Shown here piece after piece: positions 12,001 to 22,000 of a DNA stretch of 64,000 nucleotides. This DNA is from Glandiceps talaboti (lineage: Eukaryota; Hemichordata; Enteropneusta; Spengelidae). The translations under genes and the position numbers were made by a program. Location of the stretch: NCBI RefSeq assembly GCF_964340395.1, contig NC_135570.1:14879322-14943321 (forward strand), given 5' to 3'. Each line of letters begins with the position of its first letter. Position 1 is the stretch's first letter. The notes under the pieces were generated by a model. It ran no database searches. It was not told the origin of the DNA and was given only the letters and a program-made list of their open reading frames with translations.

Positions 12001-15000
12001 AAAACTGCACTGGTACATGTAAAATACTAGATATGAAGCTGGAGACATTTGAATAAAAAAGAAAGAAGCATACAGTGAAACATAGAGGGCCTCCTTTACC
12101 TGCATGCATGTGTTCTGACGATTTCTCTGATCATTAGTTCTAGTAGTATGTAAAATCTTTGTACATGGGGTATTTTAATAAAAAAGAAAGAAGTACAAAA
12201 TCAAACATAGAGGGCCTCCTTTACCTTGTTTGTATACTCTGACAATTTCTCTGATTTCATCATTAGTTCTGGTACATAAAATCTCTATCAGGATCTCTTC
12301 ATTCGTTCCTAAACCCTGCATTGATAGTTTGTGATCAGAAGAGATTTACTTTTGAAATTGTACGTAATATTTATTAGTTCTAAAATACAATACTGCATAA
12401 CTGGAGCAAAAGAATACTCCATGTTACTGAAGTGTAGACTGCAAATGTGTCCAGAATAAAGAAAATGTGGGGTAACATATTTAGTTGAGGCTGCCAACAA
12501 CATTAGGCAGCAAGTACACACAGCAGTCACGAAAGTGACTTCCAAAAGCCTACAGACTAAGGAAACAAAACAGCAGAATTTCATCAAATTTGCTGATAGT
12601 TGAAATTGTACATGACTGTACGTACAGTACTCAAAGATTTTGGCCCTTACTTTCAGTCAGAAAATACTGAACAGCACTCTTAGTCACAAACCTAGACAAT
12701 CTTGTCTGACATTTCATTATAAATGTTACATATGTACCAGAAATTACTTGCACTGTAAAGCGTGTATACTGGTGGTATATTTTCACTGCAGTGCAATATC
12801 GACAAACATTATTGCATACCTGCATGCAAATGGTATGCAAATGAGGATGCACTCACTCATTGTACATGAAAGCATGCGATTATACAATATCATTTTTATG
12901 GAAATTTCTAGTTTTGGATGAAATTGTACAATAATAACAGAACCGCATGCTATGTAAGTGTGTGTTGAAACTCAGGGTATTTGCACTCATACTTGCAGTG
13001 TTTTCTGCTGTCGTACTTGCAGTGTTTTCTGCTGCCGTACTTGCAGGGTTTTCTGCTGCCGTACTTGCAGTGTTTTCTGCTGCCGTACTTGCAGTGTTTT
13101 CTGCTGCCGTACTTGCAGTGTTTTCTGCTGTCGTACTTTTACTTGCTACACTCCTGCAAGTATAGCTGCATAGAATACTGCAATACTGCAAATACCCCAG
13201 ATATGCCACACTTTCACTCACGCATCATGGGGTATATTTTGTCATAAAATGGTTTGCATCTATATTATCAATATGTGTGTCATTTTCTTTGTTCCATTGG
13301 AGATGTCCAAAATCTACCTTAATTGCATTGTGGACAGACCAGGCATCGTAGTAAGTAGTAGGCATGAACAGCGCCATCACAGTCTCTTTCAGATCACCAC
13401 TTAATTCAGATTGCAGGTCCTTGATTAAATCCTAATATGGTAAAAATGCAAATGTGTCAAATTCAAAAAAAGTTATTATTTTTATTCAGATTACAGGTTC
13501 TTGATTAAATCCTAATATGGTCAAAATGCAAATATGACATTTAGAAATACTACCATATTAATTCAGATTGCAGGTCCTTCACAATATAGATATTATTATT
13601 TTAATTCAGATTGCAGGTCCTTGATGAAATCCTAATATGGTAAAAAATGTAAATATAATATATTCACTCCTTTTCAGGTGGTAGTGATAAGGCCTCTTTA
13701 TATGTCATTCACATTTTCCTTGGCCGAATGAAGAAAAATGTTCAAATGATATAATATAGATTTGCACATACCTTGCCAAACATCGTCTTAAATTGCAACT
13801 TTATCTTCTGTCTCTGTTCATTAGATCTTGAGGTGATCAAATCTATAATGGCTTGTTCATCAGTGCCTACAAGAAATTAAACAATTGTGCCAATGACGCT
13901 GTAGTACATGTGATAATTTAAAGGGGAACACCACTTCAGGAAATTGAGACATTTCCATATAAACTAAGGGTTCTTGAGGTTATTGACAATTTTACATCCC
14001 CTATAATTGTGATTTCAGAGAAACATCATATTGATTTTGTGTCTTCATAGGGTATCTTTCCTGGGCCACATTGCATCATGGGAGTCAACAGAAATAATTA
14101 TTCATGATTGAACAATGAATATTCATGACTCCTAACTTTTCTTTGCTATGGGCCATTGCATCATGGGAGTCAACAGAAATAATTATTCATGGTTGAACAA
14201 TGAATATTCATGAGCAATGTTTTACACTGAAGGGAATCACATAGGAGTTATCATGACTGGTGAATATTCATTTTCCAAAATCTTTCTATTACAGATATAC
14301 AAGAGAGCGTACACAAATTGAGTTCTTATAAAGTGCTTTCCCAAGCCGTGCTCAAAGCGCTTTACAATTCAAGGATATCATACACAGATAACGTACAACT
14401 ATAGCATTAATTATCCAAGATTGTGAAGGATGAAGTCTCAGGGGGTGTCAAGGTACTAATTGCTAAATTTGACTCTGTTATGTAACAGCAATGCTCTAAA
14501 GGTCCACTTCAGACTAAGATTGAAATCTAGGTGTGAAAACAATTGTTCGGCAGAGATGTAGAAAAACTTCGTCAACAACAAAAGACTGAGCCCATGTAAT
14601 CCTTTTAACATAACACTTACGCAATGACCAAGGATTGACGCATAGCCCTTTAATGGTAACTGTCATATCATGACTTACGATAAACTCACCTACTCCCTTC
14701 ATAGCTTTACGTAATATTTCAGCATCTTCTTCGGCATCAAATGGACTCGCAGGTTTGATTGTACCGTGACATTCAAACGGTTGGTCTTTAATTTTGTAGC
14801 TTTCATCTTCTTTCAACGTCACAGGTTTGTCCATTGGTGGAGGAACCTTTAACAGTGATAGTAGAAGTCATTAATTGAAATGACATAAAATACAACTCAA
14901 TCTGGACATTCAAGGGTTCAGGTTGGAGGAGCATTAGGTGTGAAAAAACATGTCTATCGGGAATGAAATATACACTGAGCTGGAGTCAAATTTAGGATCC

Positions 15001-18000
15001 TGACTACAATCTTCATAACCAATCAAGTTATGTCAAATTAGATAATCTCAAGTTCAAACAATCTCTACTAACCAATCCTATCTCTTCCTCATTGACAAAT
15101 CATATGAAGGTCAATATCAAATTCGCGCCAATATGTATTGAATGTAGTAAAACCTATATAAACCCTTATTTCTGTGTGATCTGTAGGAGTTTTGTTAGAT
15201 GTCAATAAAGTACGAGTAGCTGTTCTTATAGTACTTGGTTGTATGTGGACACCACTCCTTTCCAGAACCTGTTTCTAAACAATCGACTTATTCCATAATG
15301 TCTGACAGAGTTACAGAAACTATATGAGTTGGTCCAGAACAAAAGAATAGCCCTGTGTAATTTGTTATGGCTCCACTGATAAAGTTAACTTTTAGGCGGG
15401 AAACTGCTTGTCACATGCATGTGTCAGATTTTACTGATAAATAGATGCATATCAAAATCTGGGTATGAAATTTCAAAATGGATTAGAATTTCATAAAATT
15501 GAACACCTTAGTAGATAAACTCAGGAAAGGAAAGTATTCTTTCTGTACCTTTGTTTGTCACGGTGAATCTTACCTTTGGTTTCGGTTTTTCCTTCTTTTT
15601 CAATGGTTTTGGAGGTGCCGCCATTTGCATTGGATCTGGAAGAAATACAACTCCAACTGTCACACGTGTATTTAAAAAAATTGAAATATTTGTTGTTTAA
15701 ATGCTCAGTGTCGTTTAAATGATCAGTAAAGCTGTGCAATTTTCACTGTGCTAAGAAGGAAGAACTCAAAAAAGAGCAAGTTTATTGTACTCTACTTTGA
15801 AGTACATATCCTTGTTAGTACCTTTTATATATGCATTCCTTAGTTACTGGTGCAGAATTACACTAATTAATTCTTTATTATTCACCTTAAACCTAACACC
15901 CACTTAGGTGGCCTTAGTTAAATTCTAACACCCACTTAGGTGGCCTTAGTTAAATTCTAAGACCAACTTAGGTGGCCTTAGTTAAATTCTAACACCAATT
16001 TAGGTGGCCTTAGTTAAATTCTAACACCAACTTAGGTGGCCTTAAATAAATTCTAACACCAACTTAGGTGGCCTTAGTTAAATTCTAACACCCACTTAGG
16101 TAGCCTTAGTTAAATTCTAACATCCATTTAGTTGGCCTCAGTTAATTCTACTTTTCTCATGACCTGATCAGTGATGTTGTTTTTTTAAAGATCAACTCAT
16201 AAGGTTTTTTTTTTTTTTTTTTTAAAGTGTTTAGCTCAGATTCATTAAATATATAGTTAGTTAGATCATGAGAAACAGAAAACTTAACAAGACCACCCAT
16301 ATGTCACTGAATCAGTTACATACATTTCTTTAATAACACCTGTTTGAAAAATAAAATAAATAAATCAATAAATGTGACTTTAGTGAGAAGACTCGTTGTA
16401 AGTAGTTTTGAAATAAAACCAGGAGAACCACTAAATTCTGTGAAATTCCTTGTTCCTTTAATGTGCTTTCATATATCCAGCAAGCAGTGTAGGTAAGAAA
16501 TTAGTAGAATAGGTGAGATTATTTACAGTGCTTTGAACTGATCAAAGATTGATGAATTATGCCCTTAGCATGTGTCATTAATTTGAGAATCAGAGTGGAA
16601 TTATATCCACACATGAACGAATCACAACCTGTTTATCAATAATATGGTTTATCATTTATTACAATAGTTTGATTTGTTTATGAACTCACTTAATGAAACC
16701 ATTGTTTTTATATTTGTGCATTAATTCAACTAGATCATAGAATACAGTTGTTTGGCAGTACTTCTTGTGAGGTATTTAGATGTTATTCTCCAATAGTTTT
16801 CTTCCTTCAGCCAAGGAAAATACAAGAAACTTAAGGGGCCTTTGTCACTATGAGTCCCTAGACAAAATAATGATAACGCTTAGGTCATGAGTATTTTCCA
16901 GCTGAATGAAGAAAAATATTTGAGAATAACATAATTATACCAGTGCCAGTAATATCAAAGAAAAGTTGGGGAAAGTAATGGTAATTTTGAATGTTTGACT
17001 CATATTATTGAACACAGCAGAACCAGTGACGTAGACACGCATTGTTGTGACATAGACACTTGTTGTCATGACGTAGAACAACCAGAGAATATATTCCATA
17101 TTTTTTTGTTCAACTTGGATCGTGCATGGTATACGCAATGTGTACAGTGCCACCAAACAACTGCATCAATGTAAAACAATCTAACAATGATGTTTAAACT
17201 GTGCATCAATTCAAGTAAAACCTTAAGTTTTTTTTTGTATGTGCATTATTAGTTCAACTAGTTGAAATATTGGTGTGTGTTTTTCAAAATTAAATAATCA
17301 TCTGACAATTTTTTCATTTCAAAAGTTCAATATAAGACAAATAGTTTAAATTCATCTCAAATAAAAACTTCTGAAATTTAGTAGTTTTAAATTTTTTGAG
17401 ACAAAATTGATCACCAAACCAAAATTGTTCTGATTGATTTTTAGAAAGATCATCAAATTGTGTCTCAGTAAACTCTCATTATACTGGACAATAATGATGA
17501 ATTTGAATATTCATTAGACAATAAATATTTGCATAATACCACATACCACCATCTGGGTATATTTGGCTTCTACCTATTCATGCAGAAAACAGAAGACAAA
17601 GAGGGAAACAAAGTTAGAAAATGCAGCACAAGAACAGCAACATAATGGTCTACTAAATATATCAGAGATACAGTCATGTTAAACAATAATAATAATATGT
17701 AATTTATTACAAATCAGTTAATCATTTAACAATGAACTAACTAGCAAACTAACCAACCAACCAACCAACCAACCAACACATCCAACCACCCAACCATCCA
17801 ACCAACCCATCCAACCAACCAACCAACCAACCAACCAACCAACCACCCACCCAACCAACCAGCCAACCAGCCAACCAACCAACCAACCATCCAACCAACC
17901 AACCAACCAACCAACCAACCAACCAACCAACCAACCAACCATCCAACCAACAAACCCAACAGTTCTACATCTAACCACACTTGAAACACACTGGATACGA

Positions 18001-19052
18001 CATACTGCAAGTCTATAAAATCATCAACATTGATAACTGCTCCCTTTCACTGAGAAATGTATGTATACATCCACAGGAGGACATGCAGCTAAATTGCACC
18101 AGAAATCTACCAGTTTGGACATTAGGAATTACAACTGTGTTTCTGTTCATATAATGGAATTCTTTACCAATACCAGACTGTGTTATGCTATCCAAAGACA
18201 TAAATGATTTCAAAAATAACATTGATCGACACTTTCGCCCCCAGATTCTGATGAGATGTTATTATCTAAGGATTCTCAATTCCTAACTGAGCTAAACTAA
18301 ATTAATAGTAACATTGCACCTAAGTAACTTGAACCCACACGCTAGCTATTTCTGCTCTGTCATGGCCAAGCCACCAACCAATTGAACCACACACTGTTTC
18401 AAAACTCTCATCATGTGATGAAATCCAAGCATACCCCATCTAGTAGTTGGCTTTGAACAACAATTTTACAGGTTAATGAGATATTGCTGTTTTTTTCCTA
18501 CTTTTCAGTACTTGACATATCATATCACATTAAAAGGTATATATCATATATATATGACAATATTGTCAGTTGTGGGAATAGTTCATCTAGTGTCTCTCCC
18601 TCGAGTGGTGAATGTTTTATGTAGGTGTCACATGTTTCATTTCTTGAATAGACTACACAACATAATGAACACATACATCACATGCTAATGATTGTAGTCC
18701 ATAATTAACCCCCAACGAGTCCATTTGATATAAGCTGACAATTTTCTAGCCATACTGCTAATATTTCTAGAGGCATATTTCTCTCTCAGCTACTGTATGT
18801 GCTAATGATTTGTTCCTATCTTAATTTGACACAACAGTAATGATATGTAGTCAAATGCATTATTTCAGAAGTTGTTAAGAGTATGTACAGCAGTGACAGT
18901 AATTGCCTTCAATACCCTTGGTTTGTATAGAGTCAAGAGTCAATGGACCTAGAATGTAAGTTGAAATCATGATCCAACACCAAACCATGAATGGCTTCTT
19001 ATTGTTCCAATCACATCTATAAATCTACCTTAACATCTCATCTGTCTGTCCA

Positions 19053-19093
<41 letters not shown>

Positions 19094-22000
19094 TTCACTG
19101 TCTGTCACACTGTTATCTGTCTGCCTCTAAATTCAAGTCATGTCAAGAATATATCTATACCAATTTGAACTGCATATCCGTCCGTCCATCCATCTGTCTG
19201 TCCGTCCATCCATTCATGTGTATACATCAGTTAGTCTTTATCCATGCATCAATACAATCCATGTAGAATACAACTGAATATGCTGAATAAAGGTAACCGA
19301 ATATGCTAGAAACTAGGGTCTATCTGGGCGATATGGCAACTGAATATGCTACAAACTAGACCCTACCTGGTTGATAAGGTTATTGTACTGCCTGTGCAAC
19401 ACAACTGTATATGGTAAAAACTAGACCCTACCTGGTTGATAAGGTTGTTTCACAGCCTGTGGAGCTGGTGCGATATTTGGAGGAGGTGGCTGATGTTGAT
19501 ATTGTATGTTTGTTGGCTGGGATACATGTTGACGTTGATGGGCATACATATTCAGGTTTGGTGGCACCGGTGCAACGCCAGGAGTTGTAAAACCTGCGGC
19601 AGCTTGGGGTGGTGGATAGCCATAACCTGTATACAAAACATAATAAGATAGATAAGATAAAGTAAACATTTGTATAGCGCCAAAATCCAAAAATAAAATT
19701 GTTCAGAGGCGCTTCACAAAATATATTTAAAAAAAAAAAAACTTTCCATAAAATACACAAAGTCTAAATTATGCAATGGAAAAGAAAATGTTCCACAAAT
19801 GTTCCTTATGTCTAAAAAAATCACAAATAAGTTTTAGTTCAGATAATACGCTTAGAAATACGCTTCTCTAAAAAGGTAAGTCTTGATACTCCCTTTAAAA
19901 GATGACACTGTTTGACATTGTTTGATTTCCTGTGGTAATTTATTCCATAGTTCTGGTGCAGCAGTAACAAACGCACGTTTTCCATAAGTATGTTGAGCTG
20001 GGTTAATTGTGAGAAGAAATTTGTCCTTTGACCGAAGTTCGCGTACAGGCTCATACCGATTGAGTAGATTTGATAGATATGGCGGTGCTAAGCCATGCAG
20101 TGCCTTGAACGTAATCAGAAGAAGCTTGAACTTGATTCGTTGCTGTATTGGAAGCCAGTGAAGTTTGAACAGTACGGGTGTTATGTGGTTTGTCTTCTTG
20201 GTCCTGGTGATTAATCGCGCACATGTATTTTGAACACACTGTAATTTCCGCAGATACTTGAGTGGTGTACCATGTAAGAGGGCATTGCAATAGTCAAGTC
20301 TGGATGTTACAAATGCATGAATTAACATCTTTACTGCATCTTCAGAGAGATATGGTGTTATTTTACTGATGTTTCTTATATGATAATATGCGGCCTTGCA
20401 GACTTGGTTGACTTGATTTTCCATGGACATTCGGCTGTCAAGAGTTGTTCCAAGGTTTCTAACTGCAGTGGATGACTGTATCTGGATTCCTCCAATTTTC
20501 ATGGTTGGTTTATCAAGTTTACTGATATTTTTACTTGAACCAAAGAAAAGTAACTCTGTTTTATCCGGATTTAGTTTCAGCAGGTTTTCATTCATCCATC
20601 TTTGGATACATAGTACACAGTGTTCCATATGCAATATGTTATTGTCCATGTCTTTTAACTTGAAACACAGATAGAGTGTGGAGTCATCTGCATAGAAATG
20701 AAAATCTATGTTGTTCTCTCTTAGTAAGTCACCAAGTGGAGATGTGTAAATTGTAAACAGAATCGGGCCAAGTACTGATCCCTGGGGAACACCATACTGG
20801 AGAGTGTGACATTTTGATGATGTATCATTTACTTGTACTGTCTGTTGACGATTTCTGAGGTATGACTCGATCCATGATAGTGCAGTTCCTGTAATACCCA
20901 TACGATTTTGTAGCCGAGAGATAAGGATAGAATGGTCTACAGTATCGAAAGCTGCAGAGAGATCAAGCAGTACCATCATCACGATTTTACCATTGTCAAG
21001 TGCTGAAAGAATGTCATTTTGTACCCGGAGAAGTGCTGTTTCTGTACTGTGGTGTGTCTTGTAAGCAGATTGCATGGGTTCATCTAACTTGTTAGAGTGT
21101 AGATGATCATTGATCCTCGTCGCAACGACTTTCTCAATTGTTTTCGACAGGAATGAGAGGATACTGGTCTGTAGTTCTTCATTATTTCTGGATCAAGATT
21201 TTGTTTCTTTAGTAGTGGCTTGACTATGGCAGTTTTTAACTTGTCAGGTACACATCCAGTAGAGAGTGATAAGTTGACAATGTTGACAAGGGATGGTAGT
21301 AGATCATCAAGAACGTGTTTGAGAATTGACGTTGGTATTGGATCGAGATTGCAACTTTTATTTGGTGATCTTGTGATTATTTTTCTCAGTTCATCTTCAT
21401 TAGTGGGTTCAAAGATGGCTAGCTTTGTAGATGCATCGTTTGTACTTTGGTTTGTTGTGCAATTACCACATGCTTGATTTTGTAGATTTACTCGTATTGT
21501 CTTAATTTTATCCACAAAGAAATTTGAGAAACGTTCAGCAATTTCTTCAGTTGATGTATGTGAAGGTAGTTGCATTTCCTTTGATTTATGGAGCAGCTTG
21601 TTAACTACATTAAACAGGGCTTTCTGGTTGTTTCCATTTTCCTGAATGATATGGCGATAGTAGTTGATTTTAGCGCTGTGAATTAACTGGTTGACTGTAA
21701 GACACTGTGATTTATATATCTGGCGATGAATCGTTAGTTTTGTCCTCCTCCAGTTCCGCTCTGCCAGTCGCCTCTTACGTTTTGCATCTCTTATTTCATC
21801 ATTATACCATTTTATGTTTGGTCTCATAATGACAGTTCGTTGACGTATAGGTGCATGGGTATCAAGGATATTACGTAGCGATTCATCATACTGGTCAATA
21901 AGTGACGTAAGGACGGAAGAAGGTCGAGTGATCAATGGTGAATTTTGTATATCTGTACAAACATCTTCAATACTGATGTCTGTTATTTTTCTCGATGATA

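Noticed and set aside
12947-13247. Several overlapping open frames across a 24-bp repeat
   Set aside because: All three plus frames and one minus frame are open because the unit length is a multiple of three; no known domain.
17718-18010. WLVG-repeat proteins on the minus strand
   Set aside because: Translation of a (CCAA)n microsatellite in an intron.
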